From Isoetes taiwanensis (Eukaryota; Streptophyta; Lycopodiopsida; Isoetales; Isoetaceae): 64,000 bases of DNA. The stretch is from positions 6,562,635 to 6,626,634 of the forward strand of contig JAJEKV010000033.1 of assembly GCA_021234155.1 (NCBI GenBank), in the 5' to 3' direction. Within the stretch, counting starts at the first letter, position 1. Each line of letters opens with the position of its first letter. The position numbers and the translations under genes are program-made. The notes below the pieces were generated by a model. It was given only the letters and a program-made list of their open reading frames with translations. It made no database searches and was not told the DNA's origin. Shown here piece after piece: positions 22,000 through 31,688 of the stretch.

Positions 22000-23670
22000 A
22001 TGAATATGAAAGCGAGAAGCATGAGGAAGTTGATAGTGTTGTTGGTGCTTTGGATAGGCACTAAAGCTAGTATAGCGACTCCAATCAACGTGCATGAAGG
22101 AAAACTGTCTGAAGTTAACGAGCTTGATGCATTGGCTGCCATAGCTGGAGGAAGTTCGGGGGAGACATTTTTGGAACTCTTGAATGGCAGCACTGCATCA
22201 TGGCATCCTATGTCTTTCTGGAGATACATGCTCTTGGGTCCACCCCAGAACAAAGAAAATCTGGATCTGACAAAAGAGAATCTTACGCTCCTTGATAGCG
22301 TTTCCCAGATGAAAAGACTGGCAGGGACTGTTGATCTATCTCAGATTGTCTACCATCGGACAGAAAAAGTAAAGGAGGTTGGAAAGGTGGAATTAACAGC
22401 ATGGTCTCTAGTATATGCCTGCTATTCTGATGGCAATAACGACTGCTTTGCCTTACTTCCTGTGGTGGTAGCATACAACGAATACCAAGCTGGAAGGCCC
22501 CAGTATGCCATGCTATTACAAGGATTGTCATCTGATCCAAACTCCAGGTACTTTGTAAGTTCCATCTCTGCTGATATTAAAAACTTTTGGCATGTCGAAG
22601 ATAAACAAGGAGACTTCCGCATCAGAATGCCGTCGAACGTATCAGTATGCAATAATCATTCCATTTGGGGAGTGAGAAGTGGAGTGAGCGCTTCTTATGG
22701 CCTCCCAGGTTTTACCTGCTATAATGTTACAGGAAGTGTGCAGAGCATTGAGACTACGAGGATCTTGTCTAACCACCATAGTCTTCTCAATTCTTCCTTG
22801 CGCTGGGCTAGTGTGCCCATACAAGAGTGCTCTTCTTCGCCATCTTTGTACCAAATCCCTTCAAAAGGCATAACCTATTTCTATGCTTGTGTTAGTGTTG
22901 AAGGCGTCTATAACTGTCTTTCATCATATCGCGGTTATAACAGCTGTAGTGACATTGCAATCATTGATTCGCTCTATAAGATCCTTCACGGTGAAGCTGC
23001 CTCTAATGATTATGATTGTGTCAAAGAGACTGTCGACCGAGATGTTGCAGGCTTCCTCCCAACGAGCAGCAACTGGGAAATTGGTTCTGGTACTAATAAA
23101 GATGAGTTTGTGTATGGGCAGGCAGAAGGGAACTTTTGCTACGTTAATTCAATCTCGTATTCTGTATCAGATTCTATCAGTTGCACAACATCTGAAGACT
23201 CGACCTCGTCTTCCAGATGTAATCCAACGGCTTTCTCAGTAGATCTTTGGAAAACAAGTCTTAAAGACACTGCAGACAGTTTTGTGGCAGGCCATATCCA
23301 GCAATACAACCTCAAGAATGGGCCATATGTTAGCAGATTGACTGCGGCTTCCGTGGCAATTGCTACCACCCTAGCAGTTATGATGATGGTAGAGCCTTTT
23401 ACACATTGGGAGCTCAGAATGTGGAAGAGGTCAAGAAGGGCAAAAACTGACAAAGTTTCCCAATCAGGGGACAAAGATAAGCTTCTCGTCAAGTCAAAAG
23501 AAAATCCTCCTCCTCATTTTTGCCTAGTTATAGTCAACTTGATAATAAGTGGTGTCATTTTATCGCCTATATTTGTAGCCATGCATGAGGAGCGTAAGAA
23601 GCAAAACAGGTTTGATACTTGGGCTATTCTAGCCAGAGCACAGAAGGTGAACACCATAGCCAAAAGATGA
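22000..23670 (+). CDS. Predicted secreted/membrane protein, 556 aa, unknown family
   Basis: The single long intact gene in the window. I place the start at the first ATG (22000, MNMKARSMRKLIVLLVLWIG); the frame is open 15 codons further up but without ATG. An N-terminal hydrophobic signal (about residues 8-25) is followed by a ~420-residue ectodomain with about 13 cysteines (e.g. YACYSDGNNDCFALL, YACVSVEGVYNCLSS, ISCTTSEDSTSSSRCNPT) and at least five N-x-S/T sites (NGST, NLTL, NVSV, NVTG, NSSL). Two hydrophobic spans lie near the C-terminus (about 447-467, SVAIATTLAVMMMV; about 508-528, LVIVNLIISGVILSPIFV) with a basic 40-residue loop between. The topology suggests a cell-surface or secretory-pathway protein. 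No enzyme motif or known domain is seen. It has no introns in this span. Its upstream module is multi-copy, hinting at a lineage-specific family. Confidence 0.75.
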   Translation: MNMKARSMRKLIVLLVLWIGTKASIATPINVHEGKLSEVNELDALAAIAGGSSGETFLELLNGSTASWHPMSFWRYMLLGPPQNKENLDLTKENLTLLDSVSQMKRLAGTVDLSQIVYHRTEKVKEVGKVELTAWSLVYACYSDGNNDCFALLPVVVAYNEYQAGRPQYAMLLQGLSSDPNSRYFVSSISADIKNFWHVEDKQGDFRIRMPSNVSVCNNHSIWGVRSGVSASYGLPGFTCYNVTGSVQSIETTRILSNHHSLLNSSLRWASVPIQECSSSPSLYQIPSKGITYFYACVSVEGVYNCLSSYRGYNSCSDIAIIDSLYKILHGEAASNDYDCVKETVDRDVAGFLPTSSNWEIGSGTNKDEFVYGQAEGNFCYVNSISYSVSDSISCTTSEDSTSSSRCNPTAFSVDLWKTSLKDTADSFVAGHIQQYNLKNGPYVSRLTAASVAIATTLAVMMMVEPFTHWELRMWKRSRRAKTDKVSQSGDKDKLLVKSKENPPPHFCLVIVNLIISGVILSPIFVAMHEERKKQNRFDTWAILARAQKVNTIAKR

Positions 23671-23975
23671 TGCCCATTGAAGATGAGAGCACCCCTGCAA
23701 TAGAAATTAAATGATATTGCACTATAAGGAAACTGGGAGCAAGAAAATGTTGGCCTTGAGGCCAGATTGTGCTAAAAAACAGAGAAAAACCAAAGAACAT
23801 CATACCTAATGACCACAAATTGATGGGACTTGGAAGATCTCCAACATTACCTGCATTAGAAGCTTGCATCAGAACCCTGATAAAAATTTGCTCAGACACA
23901 CTAATCAATATGCTCATCCCACTATTCTGCTCATTCTGCTGTTCTTTTTCAAGGAGAGCCTTCAGCATTCTTTCC
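23671..23975. other. 3' flank of the 556-aa gene, no other gene seen
   Basis: Includes the probable 3' UTR. No poly(A) signal stands out beyond agaaattaaatg. The boundary with the LINE fragment is near 23980. Confidence 0.4.
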
Positions 23976-23979
23976 GGTT

Positions 23980-24530
23980 GGTCGTGGCATTCGTCAAGGT
24001 TGCCCATTGGCACCATTGCTCTTCACAATTGTAGCAGAGTTCGTCTCTCAAATTTTCTCACTTGCTGCACAAGATGGCATCTTGCATGGACTCCCCATGC
24101 ATAATGGGTCGCAGGAGATTTGTAATCAGTACGCGGATGATACTTTTCTTTTCCTAAAGGCTGATGAGCAAAATCTGCAGAATGCCATCTCACTATTGGA
24201 TTCCTTTTCCTTAGCATCTGGTATCTTCGTTGGATGGCAGAAGTGTACTGCATTGTGGACGCAGGATACTCCAGTTCCACCGAGTGTTACTGCATTTCCA
24301 TGGAAGGTCCTTCCTCATGGCAAAGCGACCAAGCTTCTTGGTATTCCTGTGGGGATTCATATTTCAGCTGGAGATGCGTGGGATACCGTTAAGGGCTTGG
24401 AAAAGCACTTGTTCTGGTGGTCCACATTTAAATTGTCCATGGCAGGTCGAATTACTGTAGCCAAATCAGTGTTGAGTGGCACACATGTCTATATGGCTTC
24501 AGTTATACTGGCACCACAAGCAAAGACGGC
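23980..24530 (+). mobile_element. L1-type LINE reverse transcriptase fragment
   Basis: The frame from 23992 encodes RQGCPLAPLLFTIVAEF (RT motif B) and then QYADDTFLF with the YADD catalytic motif (24130-24141), followed by an LGIP-containing thumb region and WWSTFKLSMAGRITVAKSVL. This is the usual order in plant L1 LINE ORF2. It lacks the endonuclease and the N-terminal RT motifs and stops abruptly at about 24528 in an A-rich, palindrome-containing junction, so it is a truncated relic. Confidence 0.85.
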
Positions 24531-24600
24531 AAAAAAAAATTCCGGCGTCGGAAATTTTTCGCGCAAGCGAAACTTAAAAAAAAAAAAAAACTAGCAAAAA
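24531..24600. repeat. Homopolymer and TTTCGC...GCGAAA palindrome junction
   Basis: A-runs flank the palindrome tttcgcgcaagcgaaa (24556-24572). The same motif class stands at 30469, 45598, 47772, 47917 and 47936, always beside A or T runs. Confidence 0.6.
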
Positions 24601-25361
24601 AGCACGCCAGAGGCTTTGGCTAAGCAAGATCAAGCTAAAAACTGTGAAAGGCCAAGCAAGATAGACAGCTTTTCTCATCTATAATGATCTATAGGAATGA
24701 TATTGCAAAATTTAGAAACGTAAGATAGAACTACCAAATTGTGAAAGGGGTTAGGGATGCCTGATATTAGCCATGGGTGCATGGAATTGATAGGTAGTGT
24801 CAATGGATTTTGCGGAATTGAATTCATAAAGTAATGAACTGTAGTCTTGGGCAAAAAAAGTTACAATGCATAGTTTGTAGGTGTAAAAGAATTTGTAAAT
24901 GTGATTGTATTTCTACTGGGCTGCCAAAGTGGGTTAATATTAGTCATGGTACATGCAATGGATCAAAATGATGGAATATATAGTGTGGGTTGGATGAATA
25001 GACGTAATGGATTGCATATAGAATTACATCTTACTGTTTTCTTATATTTTCCATCACTTCCTTTTTAGGACATTTATGTTCATGCTAAGATTATTTCTTA
25101 TTCATATATATCAGTGTGGAAAGTTGGTTCCGATGTGCAGAACTACCTTATCGCATGAACATCATGATTCACTGAACATCGAGCATATCTAATTAAGGTA
25201 TGCATAGCATAAGATATCTATAATTCCAGACATGGATTTTTAATTAGTGACGCCAAAAACATCCCTTAAATTAGTACTTGAGGTGGCAAATGGTCACCAA
25301 GTCTAATACCTTGATTTGAAATCAACTATGGAGGAAACTATGCAAGCCATAGAGGCGAATA

Positions 25362-25506
25362 TTCTTAACTGAAAGGGAATTACCAATGCATACCATGCAA
25401 CTAAACTCCAACTTGCAAATTGAATCTGACTCGATTCTTAACTGAAAGGGAAATACCAATGCACACCATGCAACTAAACTCCAACTTGCAAATTTAATCT
25501 GATTCG
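25362..25506. repeat. 72-bp tandem duplication
   Basis: Two adjacent copies of attcttaactgaaaggga...cttgcaaattgaatctgact differ at only a few positions. Confidence 0.85.
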
Positions 25507-26963
25507 ATTATAATGCTGGAATACAAATAAGAAAGATGGGATGCAGATGAACGTTAATTATGAGAGATGGAAAATATGACATTGGATCCTAACTACAACA
25601 TTATTACGGATAAGTATGGGTGAAAGCTTTTAATTCGTGCAACTAAACATAAACAACATAATATAACTCACCATGAAGTGCAAAATAATTTTAATTTAAA
25701 AGTAAAATCCTACAAAAGATTACAATAACATTGCCACAATGACATAGGGAAATGCAAGAAGTGATCAAGCTTTATTACGATCATTAATAGGCACTTAAAT
25801 GATGAATACAACATAAGAAATAGCAAACTATACAAATAGATAGATGGATAAATAGATAGATAGTATTTTTTACATCATGCCACATTGGCAGCGTCCATGA
25901 GGACATATGACGGACTAATTTGAAATAAAATGACAATCTTGTTCAACATCAAGTTCATGGCCATTTTTTTACATTAAGGCATGGAATAGGATGCATAAGC
26001 TTATTTCATTGTAATGGTTTTTCAAATTTTTGAGACATGGATCAAGTTGGCATTGGCTAGAGCAACAATTCAAAAATGCTAAGAACTAAAAGAAATAAAT
26101 GGACTGTCATGCATCTACTAGCTTTAAAAATGTTGCATTCTAATAGTTTCTAATTTCATGTAATTAGCTGCAAGTCTGCAAACAAAAGCAACATTCCTAG
26201 TTTGTTTAAGCTAATCACGACTACTTCCCACATGGCACTACAGAAGCTGTGACAGAAGCGAAGGATGCCATCGAGCAACATAACAGACCATTTGATCTTG
26301 AAAAAGTACATTTTTTCCAATTTTGTTATTTTAGTAATAATGATCTACCTCAAGCCTGCCACGTTCAATTCCACTTAAGTGTATATATTTGGAAAGTCAC
26401 ATTAGCCATCTAGTTTCATAGCATATAGGTTAGCTTTTTTTAGTACATATCAAAACACCGCAAAATCGAAGCAAGAGCAAAGCTCTACAAAAATAACATT
26501 AACCATTATCACCATAAGAATGTCATTTAAGAAAATGAGGCATTCGGAGAGTTGGGGTTGAGCTAGCTAGAAATTAAATTTTTATCAGTTCAATAGAAAC
26601 AAAATATTGGCCTAGCATTATTTCATAAGCATGTAGATAACCAAAGGATGACCTTATAAAGCTTGACATTCTAACAGCCAAATGAAGCACTTCCTACAAT
26701 TGTGAATTGCATTGTTGATAAACTGAGAATATTCTAGACAAGTATAGATCTACACTCTGCAATAAACCTATCACTCAGCCAGGTATTCTAATCCTCAAGG
26801 TCCCATTAGGCTACAATGATTTGAGTTTTGATAGAAATGTTCTACAGTTAAGGAGTGGTTCGTAGAAGAAAGCTACAGTCCACTCTTTTACGAATTCACA
26901 CTGGCCGTCATAATTGAGGTTAACCATTCAGAACATAATTTTTAATTCTATTCTCTATCAAGT

Positions 26964-27242
26964 CTACAATTTCAACCTGCAAAAGCAAAAGAAATTATTA
27001 CGTCCATAGTTGAAATGGAAATGCAGCACGTTAAATTCAATATTTTGCACAAATTTTGGTACAATAGATGTACATAATAAATTTGATAGCCAAAGAAGGA
27101 AAAGTTGACATGCAAAAAGACCCTGTAAAGGCACAGTATGGTGTTCTGGTGTTCTGCAAGGATGTAGAACAAATCCTGATTGAATTTTCAGCAGTTGGGT
27201 GATTTTGTTGGTGGCCTTAAAAGTTCCTGTTCCAGCCACATC
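26964..27242 (-). other. Possible internal exon, minus strand
   Basis: After a polypyrimidine-like gttttag acceptor on the minus strand the frame reads VIEDVAGTGTFKATNKITQL and LKIQSGFVLHP; the segment with regular coding look is about 90 bp (27150-27242). It lies on the same strand as the exon at 30187-30273 and could belong to the same gene. The family is not recognised. Confidence 0.25.
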
Positions 27243-28675
27243 CTCAATAACTAAAACCTACACAAATGCCACGAAATGACACTGTTACTAAATCCTAGTT
27301 AACATGCTACAAAGAAAAAATAAATATATTCAATGAGTAGTTTGGATATTTTTCTAGCCTATAATGCAATACCATAGCTTAGCGGCCAATCTACCTTTGC
27401 TATTTGAAAAGCAGGGCATTTCTTAGTATGCAACTGACATATGAAGAACATGCAAGGTATCAGATATAGAAAACAAAATTATAAAGAATGGCTTTTAAGC
27501 CTTGTGTCAGACTTGTTATTCTTTTGAATAGCAGGGATTATGATAATTCTGTTTGCTCAAATAAATGCCAAAATTCTAAGATTTGACATACTGGCTTGTG
27601 ATGTGGGCTTGTAATGTGGGATTAGTTGCAAGACAGTAGTGCCAGTGGACATGGCCTGAATGAAAATAAAAGACACATTTGAAAGCATTTTTATGGATAA
27701 AGAAGACACATTGGAAAGGGAAGACACACTTTCAAAATACAGATGAAGGGTGTAGCACCCATTCCAAGCCCTATTAGAAGTAAGATATCATACTTTTTAT
27801 AGTCTTGTGCTGGCGCTCCAAATGAGCCACTCAATCAGATGAGCCACTCAATCAGCAGCTTTGGGAACCTGGCCAGTATACAAATGTGTTAGATACCATT
27901 TCAAATATCTTCTTCCTATGCCTTCTCCTTTTTTGTATCATACAATATTACTATACATGAAAGATGGCTGCTCAAATAAGAAAAGATGCCATGCAAGATC
28001 AGAGTTCCAGACAAATTAAAAGAGTATGTAACCTATCACATGTTAATAAAGGCCACAAAAGCTAAGAAATGATTTAACCTTTTGTCTAGTTTAAAAAATC
28101 TCCACAAAAAAAATCTATCTTGCTTAGCTCTTCTGGAAAGAAAAAGAAAATATAACTTATTAAATTAAACAAACAGTTCTCTATTACCTCCAATATATAA
28201 CAAAAAATGGAAAACTTTGATGATACTCTCAACTGCATACTGAAGATATGCCTATGGATGAAATTGACATTTTTGAATGCAAACCATTAGAGAGTGACAC
28301 TTAGTGGACCAAAATTTAAAACCTAGATCTTTCTGCTCATATTATGACTCTTTGGAGGTAGCATATATTCTACGATTATGCGTGGGCGATAAGTATGGTG
28401 ATAGAACAGCATGCATATGGTTAGGATGGTATTAGCTTATGGTCTTTGCTTAGGATGGCATTAGCTTTCCTTATGTCCAAGTCTAATGCACAGGGCAGTG
28501 ATAAAATCATAATGAAGAAATATAGCTGTTAATTGCTCTAGCATGTAAGCTTATGTGTAAATGGGTTTGATTTGTTGGCCTTATGCAGAATGGGTTGCTT
28601 AGAATGGGTTGCTTATAGGTTAGTCAACCTGGGCTCAAACGATTGTTTCAGGCCAGCTTTCTAATGTATTCGTAT

Positions 28676-29025
28676 TACAGCAGAGGTTTCTTGCATTTTT
28701 AGCATAGTTAACGTCAATATTTGCAAGATTCCTACCTAACATGAAAGTTAGATCTCTGGAAGTTCTTTCCAACGGTGCCCTTAGTTAGATAAACAGAGTC
28801 GTATCAAGAGATTTATGGCCAATTTAGTATGACTGTAATTTTTTAGACAGCAGAAGGTTTTGGTATTTTTAGCATAGATAGGCTCAAAATTTGCAGAAAT
28901 AGTACCTAAGATAAAAGTTAGATATTTGGAACGGCTTTCTAACGGTGTATTACTTTTGACAATTGGAGCAGTATTAAGAAAATAAGGGCTAATTTGGTGC
29001 GACTGTAATTATATGACAGCAAAAG
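28676..29025. repeat. ~170-bp tandem repeat, two diverged copies
   Basis: Both copies contain acagcag..ggttt, gtatttttagcatag, acctaa.at.aaagttagat and a closing tatgactgtaatt or gcgactgtaatt. Identity is roughly 75%. Confidence 0.7.
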
Positions 29026-30186
29026 GTGTTTGGTATATTTGGCTAAGTACAGTTTGTGGTTTGTTAAAATTGTAGGGGTTCTGATCTAAAAGGAATGGAT
29101 TCTAACCTTGTATTATCATCTGGTTGTGGTAAGCAGGCACCATTCAGGCCATTTGGTGCCTTTCCTCTGTGATTAATTCATCCCAGTGGATTCGGATCAG
29201 GTCCTACAACATTGGAACGAGTGTTTAAGAAAATTACTAATGAAAAGAGCGCAGTCTGTTTTGATAGAGCACCCTGAAGATAGACGAAAACGTTCAAATA
29301 AAGGACATCATACCTGCAGCATTTTGAATCTAAAATGACGAACTTCCAGTATGATCCTCCTTTGTAATGGCAAATGCGATTGTAGCAAGCATTCGTATAT
29401 CTCCAGATTTTAACTGTGAGCATATGTCAAACATGGGGAGCTTCCCATTTGCCAAAATGGAGAACTAATAAATTCATAAAGTTTAGCCATCACATGAAAA
29501 TGCAAGGATGCAGATTGCAGGGTATGGACTAGTTTAAACTAGGCTTTATTGGCAAGGGAAAATTGCACCGTGTAACCTAGTTGGAAGCAAAAACACAAAA
29601 GCAAAAGCGATGGAAGCAAAAGGCAGGCAGTGGAAGAAGCTGGACCAGAAGCAGTCTGGGATTCACTTAAGAAGCAAAAATCCGTATTTGCATGATTAAA
29701 CCAGATCAAAAGCATAAACTAAACTCTAAAATGTTGTTCTAACAACAACAGAGCCGGATCTGTATAAGACGAAACAATTCCTGGATCTTTTGGGGGTTTA
29801 GTATGGCCATTCTTCCATATCGAAGTCGGACAAGGGAAGTGCCGCCATGCGAGTCTGCCATACTGAAGACCCTGGTAATTAGTTTCTGGAAAAGAACCCA
29901 GGGTTGCAAAGAGCTGGCAAAGGCAAAAACTTAAGTGGCAGGATCGTGAGCTAAGGAAAAAAGCGGGAGCACATACAGATAATACAGATAATAGGAATCG
30001 AAGCTATGGGTCTTAACATAGAAGGGATTAAGTCAAAGCAATCTTGCAATCTAGAGGCGAAACTGGGCTTTATCTCAGAAAATAAAAAAGCGGAGCAACG
30101 ACAGAATGCAAGAACCATTAACCGACAATATGCAACGAACTCTAGAAGAGAAAAAACACAGCGAAATAGCAGAGTAAATTAAGAAC

Positions 30187-30273
30187 CTGCGGCTGTAGCA
30201 AAAGGAGAGGAGAAATCAAAGCAACGGAGGGGATTTCCCGGTGAGATAGGAGCTTGGCGACGTCCTTCGGCAT
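30187..30273 (-). CDS. Probable first coding exon of an unidentified gene
   Basis: On the minus strand an ATG gives MPKDVAKLLSHREIPSVALI in 29 codons, ending at CCGCAG|GTTCTT, a good donor. GC content is well above the surroundings, and a 5'-UTR-like stretch follows upstream (30274-30400). No downstream exon was confidently joined. It could be the start of a host gene or of a captured gene within the bracketed segment. Confidence 0.45.
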
Positions 30274-30530
30274 CTCCGTGGGAATTTTTTGGTTCTTTTC
30301 TAATTTCGCTAGCCCTAGATCTGCAAAAATGAAGATCTAACGGTGAAAGGCAATGTCACATCATTTTTTGCTGAGGTGGAAGCGCAACGTGGATAGGCTA
30401 GAATTTGAGGAAAGGCTGCAGGCTTAGTTAAGCTGGCGTGCTAAAAAAAAAAAAAAAATTTAAAATATTTTCGCGTAAGCGAAACAACGCGAAACCAGTT
30501 TCTCGTAAGCAAAACTGAAGGTTTAAAAGG

Positions 30531-31095
30531 TTTTTTTTTTTTTTTTTATTATTATTATGAGGATATCTCAGATAATGGAAGTAATAATTGAAAACCATTA
30601 CTCTATCTAACATGATTGGAAAAATATGGACATATGAGGTAATGGTATAAGGAGTATTGTTTTCCCAAATTATAATTAAAAATACAAGAAAGATAACGTA
30701 ATGGTTTATTCAAAATTGTCTTTTAACCTTTTAGGGTTATGTATGATCGACATCTACCGTGGCCGGTATCAAGGAACGGCCACAGATGAAGACGTGACCT
30801 CTGTCCGGCAATAAGCTGCTCACAAATTCCGTTTTAGGTATGTTCTTTCTCTGCTGGAAACTTAAGGACACAACTTAAGATGTATGGGAGATGTCTAAGT
30901 ACACGCCATATTCTGCTATAAATATGTGCATGTCAATCCATTCGGATGGCCCTTCCTGTGCTTCTGTCTTGGTGAGGGAGAGATGCTGGATCAGATGTAA
31001 CTATTGGTTAATGGGTAGAAAGAAGGGTGATTTAAACATGGCTACTAGGAAGAGGCTGGAGTTTGAAAGGGAAGCAGGGCCAAAGAACAAGAAAT
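30531..31095 (+). mobile_element. Penelope-like element, copy 0 (5' 560 bp only)
   Basis: Starts in a T-run and ttattattattatgaggatat like the full copies, and follows them through the leader and the first 20 codons of ORF1 (MATRKRLEFEREAGPKNKK), where it stops in aaatatttttttt. The ~50 bp before it (gaaaccagtttct..gtaagcaaaa) are repeated before copy 1 at about 31118-31170, so flank and 5' end were duplicated together. Confidence 0.8.
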
Positions 31096-31370
31096 ATTTT
31101 TTTTAAAAGCGAAAACAACTTATGAAAACCAGTTTCTAAGTAAAGCAAAAGCGAAGGTTTAAACTTTACAGCGATTTTTTTTTTTTTTTTTTTTTTTATT
31201 ATTATTATGAGGATATCTCAGATAATGGAAGTAATAATTGAAAACCATTACTCTATCTAACATGATTGGAAAAATATGGACATATGAGGTAATGGTATAA
31301 GGAGTATTGTTTTCCCAAATTATAATTAAAAATACAAGAAAGATAACGTAATGGTTTATTCAAAATTGTC

Positions 31371-31392
31371 TTTTAACCTTTTAGGGTTATGT
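31371..31392 (+). other. Telomere-repeat-like motif in the element leader
   Basis: Each copy carries ttttaaccttttagggttat about 190-200 bp from its start (also near 30725, 37490 and 43595). It contains TTTAGGGTT, 1.3 units of the plant telomere repeat. That is short enough to be chance, but some endonuclease-lacking Penelope-like elements are telomere-associated. Confidence 0.4.
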
Positions 31393-31688
31393 ATGATCGA
31401 CATCTATAGTGGCGGTATCAAGGAACGACCCCATGATGAAGACGTGACCCTCTGTCCAGGCAATAAGTGCTCACAAATTCCGTTTTAGGTATGTTCTTTC
31501 TCTGCTGGAAACTTAAGGACACAACTTAAGATGTATGGGAGATGTCTAAGTACACGCCATATTACGCTATAAATATGTGCATGTCAATCCATTAGGATGG
31601 CCCTTCACGTGCTTACGTCTTGGTGAGGGGAGATCTTTGGATCGGATGTAACTATTGGTTAATGGGTAGAAAGAAGGGTGATTTAAAC

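Larger units (their letters stand above)
24601..30442. mobile_element. 5.8-kb AT-rich segment bracketed by an inverted repeat (possible gene-carrying transposon)
   Basis: The left edge agcacgccag (24601-24610) is the complement of ctggcgtgct at 30433-30442; a few bases inward, gctaagc and gcttag also pair, giving an imperfect ~25-bp terminal inverted repeat next to A-runs on both sides. Inside there is no long frame. It contains two local tandem duplications and a probable first exon on the minus strand, so it may be a captured gene piece or simply an intron-rich gene. No target duplication was identified. Confidence 0.35.
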
